From assembly GCA_947496185.1 (NCBI GenBank), contig CANMCD010000004.1, positions 1 to 64,000 of the forward strand: a DNA stretch of 64,000 nucleotides. Reading direction: 5' to 3'. The stretch's first letter is position 1, and the number at the start of each line of letters is the position of its first letter. A program made the position numbers and the translations under genes. The notes under the pieces are model-generated. The model did no database searches. It had not been told where the DNA came from and worked only from the letters and a program-made list of their open reading frames with translations. Of this stretch, positions 39,688-49,762 are shown piece by piece. This stretch comes from an uncultured Tenacibaculum sp. (GTDB lineage: Bacteria > Bacteroidota > Bacteroidia > Flavobacteriales > Flavobacteriaceae).

Positions 39688-41529
39688 TTAATATTTTAAT
39701 TTTCTTAAATAATCTAATTTCAGTTGCCAAACATCTAAATCATCTTTAAACCCTTGAATTTCCTTCCTTACGTTCTTAACCAAAGGATTATCTTCTGTTG
39801 CATTCGAAATAAAACTAAGGTTGTTTTCCAATTGTTGCATTTCACGAACATTCTCATCAATCTTTCTTCTAATAAACAGTTGTTCATTGTCTAACTTCCT
39901 GTAGTCTTCTTGACTCACGTAGCCATCTATTATATTTTTAAATTTAAGCATCTCAATATCTGATCTACTCATATTTAAATTTCCTAAATGACCATCTATT
40001 GTTTTATTAAACTTTTCATTAAGATGACGTGCATTTCTTGGTAAACTTCCCATTTCTTTCCATTTAGCAATTAGCTCATTGACCTGATCTAGGGTTAAGT
40101 TTTCTTTCGTTTTAACTTCTTCTATAAACTCCTTTTTAGCTTCAACAACAACCAACTGCTCTTTATTCAATTCGTTTTTACGCTCATGAAGCCTATCAAA
40201 ATAATGATTACATGCATCTTTAAATCGTTTCCAAATATCATCTGAATACTTTCTTGGAACATGTCCTATCTTTTTCCAATCCGCTTGAATACGTTTCATG
40301 GTATTTGTAGTAGCTTCCCAATCTTCACTGTCTTTTAAACTCTCGGCCAGCTCTACTAATTCCATCTTTTTCTTCAAGTTATCACTTTGAGCACTTTTTT
40401 CTTCTTTATAAAAGGCATTTTTAGCCGCATTAAACTTTTTAGTTGCAGCTTTAAACTGCTGCCAAACAGCTTCACTTTTACTGTAAGGAAGTTTTCCTAT
40501 ATCAAAATACTTTTTTCGTAAAGCTTCAATATCTACAATGCTCTTTTGCCAATCGTTATGGGTTTTATTATTTGATGTATCGTATGCATTAATCTGACTT
40601 ACAACCTCAAGCTTTGCATCAATAACCTCTTGATATTTAGACTTCAAATCTCTAAAGTATTGATGTCTTTTATCATGAATTTTTTTTGTTGCTGCACTAA
40701 ATCTACCCCAAACAGTCTCTCTATGTTCTTTTCCAACAGGTCCTACTTCTTCTTTCCATAAACGATGTAACTCTTGCAGCTCTTTAAAAGCTTCATTTAC
40801 ATCTTCTACCTCATTTAAAGCTTCTGCTTTTTCAATAAGCCTTAATTTTTCTTCTAAATTATGCTTAAAATCTAGTTCTCTGAAATCTTTATTTAAATGT
40901 AATAAATCATAAAAACGTTCAACATGATGATGATACGTTTTCCAAGTATCGTTATATTTTGTCTTAGGAACAGGCCCTACGCTTCGCCACCTTTTTTGAA
41001 TTTCTTGAAAATCGTTATACATGGTTCTAGCATCACCTCCTTCAATTAACGATTTTAATTCATCGATTAAGGTATTCCTTCTTTCTAAGTTCTCTTTTAA
41101 TTCTTTTTCCAATTGAGAATAATAGGCATCTCTTTTGGTTTTATACTCCCCTAATAACTTATTGTATTCTGTTTTAACTGGACTAGAAAATTGAAAATCT
41201 ATTGAATTTCCTCCATCAGCCAAGAAAGCTTCTTTTTTCTCAGCTAAAAGCTTACCAAATTTGGCATTAAACGAAGTTTTTATAGCCTCAACATTATTTT
41301 TTAACTGTTGAACAGGGTACTTTTTAAGTAGCTTTTTTAGCTCTTCAACCATTTTATCCAATTCCATTGAAGTATAATCTAACATTGGAATCTCATGATT
41401 TTCATCTGCCTTCTCCGCTTCCTTTGCTACCTGATCCTCCACCTCATTTACCGCTTTTTCGATATCGTTGGAAGTAGTACTCTCTGTATTTTTTATTTGT
41501 TCAACCTTCTTTTCTTCGTTTTCTAACAT
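39688..41529 (-). CDS. DUF349 repeat protein
   Basis: The 613-residue protein has an acidic N-terminal tail (1-55) and five DUF349 repeats of about 75 residues, each with a WxxxGxxP-type core: WRSVGPVPK, WKEEVGPVGK, YFDIGKLPYS, WKKIGHVPRK and WKEMGSLPRN. It is helical throughout and cytoplasmic. DUF349 proteins are common in Bacteroidota and their role is unclear. It precedes aroE in the same direction, with about 90 bp between. Confidence 0.9.
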   Translation of the reverse strand: MLENEEKKVEQIKNTESTTSNDIEKAVNEVEDQVAKEAEKADENHEIPMLDYTSMELDKMVEELKKLLKKYPVQQLKNNVEAIKTSFNAKFGKLLAEKKEAFLADGGNSIDFQFSSPVKTEYNKLLGEYKTKRDAYYSQLEKELKENLERRNTLIDELKSLIEGGDARTMYNDFQEIQKRWRSVGPVPKTKYNDTWKTYHHHVERFYDLLHLNKDFRELDFKHNLEEKLRLIEKAEALNEVEDVNEAFKELQELHRLWKEEVGPVGKEHRETVWGRFSAATKKIHDKRHQYFRDLKSKYQEVIDAKLEVVSQINAYDTSNNKTHNDWQKSIVDIEALRKKYFDIGKLPYSKSEAVWQQFKAATKKFNAAKNAFYKEEKSAQSDNLKKKMELVELAESLKDSEDWEATTNTMKRIQADWKKIGHVPRKYSDDIWKRFKDACNHYFDRLHERKNELNKEQLVVVEAKKEFIEEVKTKENLTLDQVNELIAKWKEMGSLPRNARHLNEKFNKTIDGHLGNLNMSRSDIEMLKFKNIIDGYVSQEDYRKLDNEQLFIRRKIDENVREMQQLENNLSFISNATEDNPLVKNVRKEIQGFKDDLDVWQLKLDYLRKLKY

Positions 41530-41618
41530 ATCTACAATGTTTAAGTTCCTTTTAATTAATTGATAAATATAAGCATTCTTGCAAAAAAAAACACGCTATT
41601 TTTTCAGAACCGCTATTT

Positions 41619-42377
41619 TTATGAATTCCATATTTCCCAAGCCTTTTCTGCTTGTTGCTCTAACATTTCCATACCATTTTTAATCACAGCACCATTTTTT
41701 TTTCCTTTTTTTAAAAATTTTGTTTCTGCCGGATTGTATATTAAATCGTATAACAAATGATTTTCAGCAATAAATTGATACGGTAATGCTGGACAATCTG
41801 CTATGTTGGGGTGTGTTCCTAAAGGTGTACAATTTATAATCAACAAATGACTACCTATTATCGCTTCATCCAAAACATCATAGCTAATACATTTGGTATT
41901 CGTATTCGATCTAGAAACAAAACTATAAGCTATTTGTAATTTTTCTAATACATGAGCCACAGCTTTAGAAGCTCCTCCAGTACCTAAAATTAGTGCCTTT
42001 TTATGAATTGGACGCAGTAATGGAATTAACGATTTTTCAAACCCGTAAACATCCGTATTATATCCTTTTAACCTACCATCTTCTAATATTTTTATGGTAT
42101 TTACTGCACCAATGGTTTTTGCTTCCTCATCTATTTCATCTAAATAATCAAAAATTTGAAGTTTATAGGGGATCGTTACATTCATTCCTTTTAGTTCGCT
42201 AGTATGCTCTTTTAGCTTAGGCATGAACTCATCCATACACTGAAAATCAAAATTGATATATTGATGATCATGCAATTGAAGTGTCTCAAATTTCTCTGTA
42301 AAATAACCTCTAGAAAAAGAATAGGATATATTTTTACCAACTAATGCATATAACTTATTATTATCTTTTTTTTCCAT
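41619..42377 (-). CDS. aroE: Shikimate dehydrogenase
   Basis: The 252-residue enzyme has the substrate domain (ISYSFSRGYFTEKF, GMNVTIPYKLQIFDYLDEID with the catalytic Lys) and an NADP domain (ALILGTGGASKAVAHVLEKL), plus NTDVYGFEKSL and LLYDLIYNPAETKFLKKGKK. It reduces dehydroshikimate in aromatic amino-acid synthesis. It is slightly short (family about 270). It overlaps the DUF368 gene by 17 bp. Confidence 0.93.
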   Translation of the reverse strand: MEKKDNNKLYALVGKNISYSFSRGYFTEKFETLQLHDHQYINFDFQCMDEFMPKLKEHTSELKGMNVTIPYKLQIFDYLDEIDEEAKTIGAVNTIKILEDGRLKGYNTDVYGFEKSLIPLLRPIHKKALILGTGGASKAVAHVLEKLQIAYSFVSRSNTNTKCISYDVLDEAIIGSHLLIINCTPLGTHPNIADCPALPYQFIAENHLLYDLIYNPAETKFLKKGKKNGAVIKNGMEMLEQQAEKAWEIWNS

Positions 42378-43365
42378 AAAAATCGATCGCTAAAATTAAA
42401 AGTATACCAAAGACAATAAACCCTATCGATATCCAAGTTTGTTCGTTATAAATATCGGGGAAGTATCGTTCATAGTTTTCTACAATTTTGTTTCCTTTTT
42501 TATCTAATAAAAAAACATTTTCTTCTTGTTTAAAAATGGTTTTTTTCCAAGGCCATACAATTCCTAGTGATCCTGTAATAAACCCTATTATGATAGCTGT
42601 TACAAGCTGATGCCATCGCTTTAACACATACCCTAATATATGTGAAATAGAAACCAATCCAAATGCCGAACCTAAGGTAAAAACAGCTATTATTTTAAGA
42701 TATCTTACCTTAACAGCATCATGTAAAACGTCCGTATTACCCGAAATAAGCTGCATGATTACATTACCTAAAACATTTACACTATCAACTAATAATAACA
42801 CATAGTTACCTAATAAAATCAATATAAATGAACCAGACAAACCTGGCAATGTCATTCCGGAAACCCCAATAATACCACAAAGAAAAACAAACCATAAATT
42901 GTCATTTTCTTTTGCTGGGGTCATAAAGCTAATAGCCAAACCTACCAAAACACCTATAAGCATTCCAACAATGTTCTTACTTCTCCAATCGGCAAAATCT
43001 TTGGATATATAATAGATAGAACCTATGATCATTCCAAAAAACCAAGACCATACATAAAGCTCATATTTTTTTAAAAAATAGTCTAAAATCAAGGAAATAC
43101 TAAAATAGCTAAAGGTACTTCCCAGCATCACCAAAACCAAGAATTCTAAATTTACATAGCGTACAAAACTTTTTACTCGTCCAGCAAACAAAAGTTTACA
43201 TGCCTTTAAATTAACTCTTTGAAACGTAAATATAAGCTCTTCATAAAATCCCATAACAAATGCTACCATTCCACCAGAAACCCCGGGAACTTTGTTAGCA
43301 CCTCCCATAGCCAAACCTTTTAGAAATAACCCTATTTTTTCTCTAAATGTTCTTTCGTTATGCAT
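42361..43365 (-). CDS. DUF368 membrane transporter, copy 1
   Basis: The 334-residue protein has the family N-terminus KGLAMGGANKVPGVSGGMVA, a second pseudo-repeat GMTLPGLSGSFILILLGNYV and about 8-9 membrane helices. DUF368 (PopT-type) proteins have been linked to recycling of undecaprenyl phosphate across the inner membrane. A charged loop (FKQEENVFLLDKKGNKI) lies near the C-terminus. A paralogue lies at 44232. Confidence 0.88.
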   Translation of the reverse strand: MHNERTFREKIGLFLKGLAMGGANKVPGVSGGMVAFVMGFYEELIFTFQRVNLKACKLLFAGRVKSFVRYVNLEFLVLVMLGSTFSYFSISLILDYFLKKYELYVWSWFFGMIIGSIYYISKDFADWRSKNIVGMLIGVLVGLAISFMTPAKENDNLWFVFLCGIIGVSGMTLPGLSGSFILILLGNYVLLLVDSVNVLGNVIMQLISGNTDVLHDAVKVRYLKIIAVFTLGSAFGLVSISHILGYVLKRWHQLVTAIIIGFITGSLGIVWPWKKTIFKQEENVFLLDKKGNKIVENYERYFPDIYNEQTWISIGFIVFGILLILAIDFYGKKR

Positions 43366-43487
43366 ACTTTATTATCGTGGTAACGAATTTATAGTATTTC
43401 AACGTAGAAAACAACCTTCTTAAAGTGCTTAGTTTATTTCTTTTTCACTTGAATTATACATGAAATATTAAAATAGTTCACCTCCTA

Positions 43488-44126
43488 TTATAAGTCATAG
43501 GCTAATCCTAGGCTAAAAACCGAAGATTTAAGCTCTCCGTCTCTTTTAATCAATCCCTGAAAATACCTTCCTGTAATTCTTAATTTTTCCAATAAATGAT
43601 ACCCCAAACCAACAGTAAACCCAAAATCAAACTTATCATAATTTTCCTTGTGATAATCTAACCTCATGTGAGTTGATTGACCATTCTCTTCTCTTACAAT
43701 AATAGTTTCTATATTACTACTAACTATATAACCTGCCTGAACTCCTCCTTCTAGTGCTATGGTATTTAGAAAAAAATATTGCATAATAATCGGTAAAGAA
43801 ATTACAGATTCATTCTGGTATATTTTAAAATTTTCTTCCCCAATTGGAACCCCGTACTGATCAGTTAACGTAACATGTTCAACTTGTTTGGCTCCTCGGT
43901 TAACATACAACAGTTCTGTTTGAATCTTTAACTTTTTAGATATACCAAAGTTCATATATCCTCCAACATAAAATCCTATTTTTTCTTGAAATTCTATGAA
44001 TCCTGGAATATTTTTATATTTCGATAAGTTTACCCCTGACATAACTCCATACCCGATTTTGGTTTGCTGAGCGTAAATTGAACCAACAAAAAGGAGCGTT
44101 AAAACAGCAAAAAAGCACTTTTTCAT
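43488..44126 (-). CDS. Outer-membrane beta-barrel protein (PorT-like)
   Basis: A signal peptide (MKKCFFAVLTLLFVGSIYAQ) precedes an eight-strand-type barrel of 190 residues with alternating strands (IGYGVMSGVNLSKYKNI, LKIQTELLYVNRGAKQV, LRITGRYFQGLIKRDG) and a C-terminal FSLGLAYDL. It fits the outer membrane beta-barrel family. It sits between two DUF368 genes. Confidence 0.85.
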   Translation of the reverse strand: MKKCFFAVLTLLFVGSIYAQQTKIGYGVMSGVNLSKYKNIPGFIEFQEKIGFYVGGYMNFGISKKLKIQTELLYVNRGAKQVEHVTLTDQYGVPIGEENFKIYQNESVISLPIIMQYFFLNTIALEGGVQAGYIVSSNIETIIVREENGQSTHMRLDYHKENYDKFDFGFTVGLGYHLLEKLRITGRYFQGLIKRDGELKSSVFSLGLAYDL

Positions 44127-44231
44127 ATATTTTTTTTATTTAGATATAACTTTTATTAAAATTAGAAAATTAATTTCTAGCCACAAAAATAAGCATAAGA
44201 ACTCAGAAAAAACCTAGAAATACGGTGTTAA

Positions 44232-45155
44232 TTATTGTTTTTTCACGGCTATTTTTTCTAATAAAAGAATACATCCAAATCCTACAACTCCAAGTACAAT
44301 TGCATACAATAATTGTGGATTTCCTTCATACGAAAATGGAGATACTGACAATTCATTAAACGGGACTTGCTCACCATGTGAGTTTGTTCGATAAGTTAGT
44401 ATTTTTTTCCATGGCCATATTTTATTCAACGACCCTAAAATAAATCCAGTCAAAACCGCAAGCGTATAGTTTTTATAATGCGAAAACAACCATTTAAGTA
44501 CTCTTGAAAATGACAATAGCCCAACTACTGCCCCTATACCCACTACGGCTATCACACGTAGGTTTTTGTCATTTACAGCACTTAAAATAGGCTTATAAGC
44601 GCCTAAAAGAACAAGAATAAACGAACCTGAAATACCCGGTAAAATCATTGCACAAATTGCTAAGGCACCTGACAAAAACAAAAAGAACAATGAAGAGTTT
44701 TCAGACACAAGCGGGTTTAGTGTTGTAATATAATACGCTAATACAGCACCAATAGTTGCTAGTACAATTGACAATCCGTCCCACTTAGTCAACTGTTTCG
44801 CTATATATATAATACTCGCCAAAACCAACCCGAAAAAAAACGACCACAAAAGTATTGGTTGGTGTATCAACAACCAAGAAATTACCTTAGCTAATGACAA
44901 TACACTGACAAAAATCCCTATTAACAAAGAAAGTAAGAAATTACCATTTAGTTGACGCCATGCTTCTGTAACCCCTTCCTTCTTAAGTATCTTCAATAAA
45001 CCAATATTAATGGCACTAATCGAAGAAAGTAATTCTTCATATATCCCTGAGATGAAAGCAATTGTTCCTCCTGAAACCCCAGGAACCACATCCGCTGCTC
45101 CCATTGCCATTCCTTTTGCCCCTAAAATCAGATAATCCTTTATCGTTCTACTCAT
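44232..45155 (-). CDS. DUF368 membrane transporter, copy 2
   Basis: The 307-residue protein starts SRTIKDYLILGAKGMAMGAA with ADVVPGVSGGTIA and repeats the signature at ICAMILPGISGSFILVLLGA. It has about 8 membrane helices and no long C-terminal loop. It is a paralogue of the 42361 protein, more typical in its VVPGVSGG motif. It lies 13 bp downstream of the tamB gene and is probably co-transcribed with it. Confidence 0.9.
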   Translation of the reverse strand: MSRTIKDYLILGAKGMAMGAADVVPGVSGGTIAFISGIYEELLSSISAINIGLLKILKKEGVTEAWRQLNGNFLLSLLIGIFVSVLSLAKVISWLLIHQPILLWSFFFGLVLASIIYIAKQLTKWDGLSIVLATIGAVLAYYITTLNPLVSENSSLFFLFLSGALAICAMILPGISGSFILVLLGAYKPILSAVNDKNLRVIAVVGIGAVVGLLSFSRVLKWLFSHYKNYTLAVLTGFILGSLNKIWPWKKILTYRTNSHGEQVPFNELSVSPFSYEGNPQLLYAIVLGVVGFGCILLLEKIAVKKQ

Positions 45156-45167
45156 TAGATTGTTTGG

Positions 45168-48100
45168 TTATTTATTTTTCACCACGTCTTTTGACGATTT
45201 AAAATGTATCATTTTCGATTTCTTCTTCTTTACTACTAAGGTATCTTTTTTTATAGTCTTTTCCTTTTTTAATCCTAACTTTTTTCTTAGATCTTTTAAA
45301 TTATTAAAGTTTACTTGATAAGAAATACCTATTCCTTGAGTATCTCCTTCATCTTCTTGAAACTGAACATTACTTTGTCTGTTAAAAGCTGTTGCACGTA
45401 GGCTTCCCTCTTCATTGAGTAAAACCTCAACTTTTACCTCACCTACAACGCTAGATTGCGTATTTTGCCCTACAGGTACTCCTACTTTACCATTCACTAA
45501 AACACGATCACTAAGCTGTGTAGAAACCGACACATCTACTTGATTATCGGTATTAAAACTTCCTAAATCACCATTATTATTCCCTTGTGAATACCCAACT
45601 CCCAGATGAAATTTATCATCCTTACTATTTATCATATTAGACAAAATACCCGCTGCTATTTCTGAAGCTGTACCAGTTATCCCATTACCTGCACTTACCC
45701 CAATATTTTCATTGTAAAATGTACCAAAAGCTAACAAAAAAGAAAAGTGCTGCATCTTCTTATTTAAATCATTATCATTTAGTATGAAGTCTAACTCAGA
45801 AGTAATAGCTGCGTTAGCGTTCGGAATTTTAATATCAAATTCTTGTTTCGAATCAAATAATCCACCAGTAATTTTAGTGTAGAGATCAACGGGGATTTTT
45901 CGACTAGAATTAATATTATCCAGTAATTGAGCTGGATTTGCTTTCGTTCTATAAACCGCTGTTAAATCCAATTCTGCATTATAAGGGTTTCCACTCCAAG
46001 AGATCGTCCCTCCCTTTTGTACTTTAAAAGGTTTTGTAATACCTGCATATCTAAAGTTATACACCCCATTATCTACTTTAAAATCCCCTACCATTTGGAA
46101 TTTTCCTCGGGTATTAATATCAATATCTAAATTTCCTTGTCCACTTCCCATTAATTCACTACCCGATACCTTATCTATAACAACCTGAGCAACGGCATCT
46201 TTTGTCACCTCCAAACTCATTTTTAGGTCTAAGCCCTTAATATCTTCTATTAATTTCTCTTTTTCAGCTTCTGCAGACTTTCTTCTTCCGAAGTGAATTA
46301 ACTTATAATTATCAATTGTTTTAACATCGCTCAACGGGATCACAAAAGTAGTTCCGGGCTGTGTTTTCCCTTCAACCAAAATATCTAAATTATTAGTTAG
46401 TCCAGTTATTTCCGCTGTACCTTTCAAAAAACCAGTTCCATAATACGGTACTTCCTCATTTTCTTCAGTATCTAAAACAAGTAGATTATTCGCGTCTATG
46501 TCAAGATCCATAAACCACATTTCAAAATTTTGATGTACAATCTCTCCAGACAATGCCCCCTGTGTCTTGTACTTTGTATCCTCCAACGTTACTTCATCAA
46601 AAACAAAACGCTGTTTATCCAACCTTATATTGGTATTCCCTTTGATGTCAAAATCTATGTTAAGATATGGAAAATACAGTCCCGCATCTTTCAATGACAA
46701 TATACCATCAAAATCTGGATTTCTAACATAACCTTTTGCCGTAAAATTACCTGTAACTTTACCACGTAACCTTGAAAGTACATCTTCCCCTAAAGGGCTA
46801 AAAGCTGCGATTTCATAATTCTTTATAAATAATTGCAAGTCTGTCGTAGGTCTTTCTTCAGTAAAATCAAATATTCCATTTGCCAATATTTGATCAGCAT
46901 TTCTATTTGCCAACTCCATAGTAACATTAAACTTATCATAAGAGTTATCACCTGCAACATTTAAACTGAGATTCCCTTGATCAAATCCATTTATTTTAAA
47001 ATCTTTAACCCATAGTTTTGCCTTCGGGCTAACATAATCTTTTTCTTGTTTTACAGAAATACTCCCGTTAACCTTTCCATTAAGTCGTAAACTATCTATT
47101 TCTGGTAAAAAACTTTGCAATTTCACCTTAGTAAAATTAGCCAACAAATCTTTATCTCCTGATTTATCTACTTTGCCCTTAACTTCTATTTTTTGTTCGT
47201 CAGAAACCAATGTTAGCGGGCTTATTAAAAAGTCTTTTTCTTTTAATGAAAAAGTAACCTTATTATCCTTATTGTCCTCTGGGTTTATCATCCAGTCAAA
47301 CCCCTGGTAATTCAACATTGACTTCTGTACTCCTAAAACCCATTTACGATCTTTATTGATGGTATAATAAAAGTCTAAATTAAATTTTTGTTTGTTTTTT
47401 CTTCCACCTTCAAATTCTGACTTAAAAAACAGAGTATCTTTTTGTGTTCTATTCAACAAATTCAACTTCTCTATATCATAATACTTTGTATCAACTTTAC
47501 CTACCGTTAAGTGTGTATTATACAGCTTATTCTTATTATCCATCCTCAGTAATACTTTATCCAAAATATTGCTATTAACAGCTACCTTAGGTGAAGAAAA
47601 AGTTAATTTCAAAGAGTTTACATCCGAATTAATTTTCCCTTTTAGAGAAGTATTTTTACCAATAGACATACTAGGTAGAAAAATATCAACTATTTGATTA
47701 TATATTGTAAAATTAAAATCTAAAAACTGATTAGGAGTCACTTTAAAAGGCTCATAATTTGTATAAATACTTCCTAAAGCATTTTGTGCTACAGCAGGCA
47801 GTTCTGCAAATAAGAATTTTCCTTTTAGTTTCCCTGTTACAATATCTTTCGAATCAATCTCGATAGTCTTTATACTATCTTTCATTGTCGAGTTTATATG
47901 GAATTTCTTAAAAGCATAGGTCTCCTTTTGATTGGTATATAACAGATTTTTAAATGTAGCTTTCCCAACAATATCATCAAAAGTATTCCCTGATAGATTA
48001 AGATTAATTTGTCCCTTCAACTGTGATACACTATCTCTTGTAAATAAATGAGTCTTCTTCAAGTCTAACTTACTTACATCAGCGTTAAAATCAAACTTAT

Positions 48101-49580
48101 TTACCTCAGAAGAAAAATCAGCTAACCCTTCAAAATTTAATTGAAAATTCTCATCTTCAGCACTTAAAAAACCATCAAATTTTTTGTTTTGAAATTGTCC
48201 ATTCACACTAAGCTCATTGTACTCATATCCGTTAAACTCTAAACTACTCACCTTTCCTATTAACGTCGTATTGATATTTTCAACATCAAAACCACTTCCA
48301 TTTACATCAGCAGTCATAGACATTTTCCCCACAATAGAATCATTCGCAAAAATCCCTACATCAAAGTCTTGAAAAATAACTTCTCCTTCATAAGAAGCAT
48401 TATCAATATTTTCAATATCAGTCAATTGCAAATCTGAAATAATGTTTCCAATGTCGGAATTAACTGTCAAAGTAGCATCAATCTGATCAGGAGTTATTTT
48501 TGTAAGACCTGACATCGTGAAGTTTCCTAGTCTATTCAATTCTCTTGGTAACGTTTTTCCTAATAAATTAGGCAATACACTCTTCAACTGATAGTAGTTT
48601 GATGTCACATTATCCAAATCTGCATCAAAAATAAACCCTCTTTTCAAGTTTAGGACATTCACAAAGCCCATATCCCCAATAATTTTCATTCCATTTTTGG
48701 AATTCAGGTTCACCTTTGTAGCACTGAAATTATTTAACGTTCCATCAACCACTCCCGTAAAGCGAAGTATATCGTTCCCTCGTAATTCACTATATACTTT
48801 ACTCAAGTCTCTTACAGCTATTTTACTTTTCTTAAACCTTGCTTTTATTTGTACTTTATCATTGAAGTCTGCCAAATCTTTTCTGTCGTAAGTAAACTTT
48901 ATATCACTTGCTAAATGGGTTTGATTGTTCGTCTGAAGTACCGTATTTTTAAATAGCATGTATTTTTTAGTATATGTAAAATCAGTAGTAAGGTTTGTCA
49001 CCTTTATTTTTCTATTATCTGTAAAGTACATATTTTTAATCCCCGCAAATACATCAGGCCCCACTACAAAAAAACTATTGACTTTTCCCCCACCTTCAGT
49101 TACTGAAAACTCCAAAGAGTCTTTCTTGTTTTTGTTTATCAGTTTAAAATGTAAATCTTCGAAATTAATAGCACTGGCTCTCAATATAAAAGGAGTATAA
49201 AGACTATCTCTAGGCTTACCATCGTCAAAGCTATCTGCAAAAATACTCATACTATCATCTTTTTCACCCTTGTACGTTTTTACATGAACATAAACACCGT
49301 TAAGCGACGCTTCTCCTAAATTAAGTTTGTTATCAACAATCTTTTTTACATTGAGAAGAGAAGTTTTTAATTTTTGCACAAAGATTAGCGTGTCTTTATG
49401 ATGGTCTCTTATTTCTATTTCTTTTAACTGCACACTGCCTAGCAGGGATAAATCTAACTTTTTTACGTTAATATTAATTCCAAAAGTTTCGTTTAAATAA
49501 TCCGTTGCATATCTTGCCAATCTACTTTGCACAAAAGGCGTAGACAATAAAAGCATTAAGGCTAACAAAAAAAGCGCCAA
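45168..49580 (-). CDS. tamB: TamB-like translocation and assembly protein
   Basis: The 1470-residue protein has an N-terminal membrane anchor (LFLLALMLLLSTPFVQSRLA), a long beta-helical AsmA/DUF490 body of alternating strands, and the conserved TamB C-terminal domain (about 1150-1420; GTISWSGNPYNAELDLTAVY, SELDFILNDNDLN). It spans the periplasm and transports lipids or helps barrel assembly. The start is TTG at 49580. The frame is open 19 codons further with no ATG (reads EKQKKIGLRIFKYLA just upstream), so a non-AUG start, perhaps ATA at 49622, is possible. Confidence 0.88.
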   Translation of the reverse strand: MALFLLALMLLLSTPFVQSRLARYATDYLNETFGININVKKLDLSLLGSVQLKEIEIRDHHKDTLIFVQKLKTSLLNVKKIVDNKLNLGEASLNGVYVHVKTYKGEKDDSMSIFADSFDDGKPRDSLYTPFILRASAINFEDLHFKLINKNKKDSLEFSVTEGGGKVNSFFVVGPDVFAGIKNMYFTDNRKIKVTNLTTDFTYTKKYMLFKNTVLQTNNQTHLASDIKFTYDRKDLADFNDKVQIKARFKKSKIAVRDLSKVYSELRGNDILRFTGVVDGTLNNFSATKVNLNSKNGMKIIGDMGFVNVLNLKRGFIFDADLDNVTSNYYQLKSVLPNLLGKTLPRELNRLGNFTMSGLTKITPDQIDATLTVNSDIGNIISDLQLTDIENIDNASYEGEVIFQDFDVGIFANDSIVGKMSMTADVNGSGFDVENINTTLIGKVSSLEFNGYEYNELSVNGQFQNKKFDGFLSAEDENFQLNFEGLADFSSEVNKFDFNADVSKLDLKKTHLFTRDSVSQLKGQINLNLSGNTFDDIVGKATFKNLLYTNQKETYAFKKFHINSTMKDSIKTIEIDSKDIVTGKLKGKFLFAELPAVAQNALGSIYTNYEPFKVTPNQFLDFNFTIYNQIVDIFLPSMSIGKNTSLKGKINSDVNSLKLTFSSPKVAVNSNILDKVLLRMDNKNKLYNTHLTVGKVDTKYYDIEKLNLLNRTQKDTLFFKSEFEGGRKNKQKFNLDFYYTINKDRKWVLGVQKSMLNYQGFDWMINPEDNKDNKVTFSLKEKDFLISPLTLVSDEQKIEVKGKVDKSGDKDLLANFTKVKLQSFLPEIDSLRLNGKVNGSISVKQEKDYVSPKAKLWVKDFKINGFDQGNLSLNVAGDNSYDKFNVTMELANRNADQILANGIFDFTEERPTTDLQLFIKNYEIAAFSPLGEDVLSRLRGKVTGNFTAKGYVRNPDFDGILSLKDAGLYFPYLNIDFDIKGNTNIRLDKQRFVFDEVTLEDTKYKTQGALSGEIVHQNFEMWFMDLDIDANNLLVLDTEENEEVPYYGTGFLKGTAEITGLTNNLDILVEGKTQPGTTFVIPLSDVKTIDNYKLIHFGRRKSAEAEKEKLIEDIKGLDLKMSLEVTKDAVAQVVIDKVSGSELMGSGQGNLDIDINTRGKFQMVGDFKVDNGVYNFRYAGITKPFKVQKGGTISWSGNPYNAELDLTAVYRTKANPAQLLDNINSSRKIPVDLYTKITGGLFDSKQEFDIKIPNANAAITSELDFILNDNDLNKKMQHFSFLLAFGTFYNENIGVSAGNGITGTASEIAAGILSNMINSKDDKFHLGVGYSQGNNNGDLGSFNTDNQVDVSVSTQLSDRVLVNGKVGVPVGQNTQSSVVGEVKVEVLLNEEGSLRATAFNRQSNVQFQEDEGDTQGIGISYQVNFNNLKDLRKKLGLKKEKTIKKDTLVVKKKKSKMIHFKSSKDVVKNK

Positions 49581-49652
49581 ATACTTAAATATCCTTAGTC
49601 CTATTTTTTTTTGCTTTTCTATGGCATGAAAGTTTTAAGAAATACTATTAAA

Positions 49653-49660
49653 CAAAAGTA
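49653..49660 (-). promoter_or_regulatory. -7 box of tamB
   Basis: Read leftward TACTTTTG matches TAnnTTTG. The predicted start near 49645 leaves at most about 65 nt before the TTG, and the open frame begins just inside it. No clear -33 box is seen. Confidence 0.4.
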
Positions 49661-49733
49661 ATTAGCTAACTTCAAATATCTTGCCTAAATGCAAAGAAAA
49701 TTAGCTTTTCATAAAAATCTAATGATTTATCAA

Positions 49734-49741
49734 TATTTTTG
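49734..49741 (+). promoter_or_regulatory. -7 box of tsaD
   Basis: TATTTTTG matches TAnnTTTG exactly. It overlaps the earliest in-frame TTG (49739), so translation cannot begin there if this promoter is used, which favours the GTG at 49763. Confidence 0.5.
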
Positions 49742-49762
49742 CGGTTAAATTTTTCTTTTATC

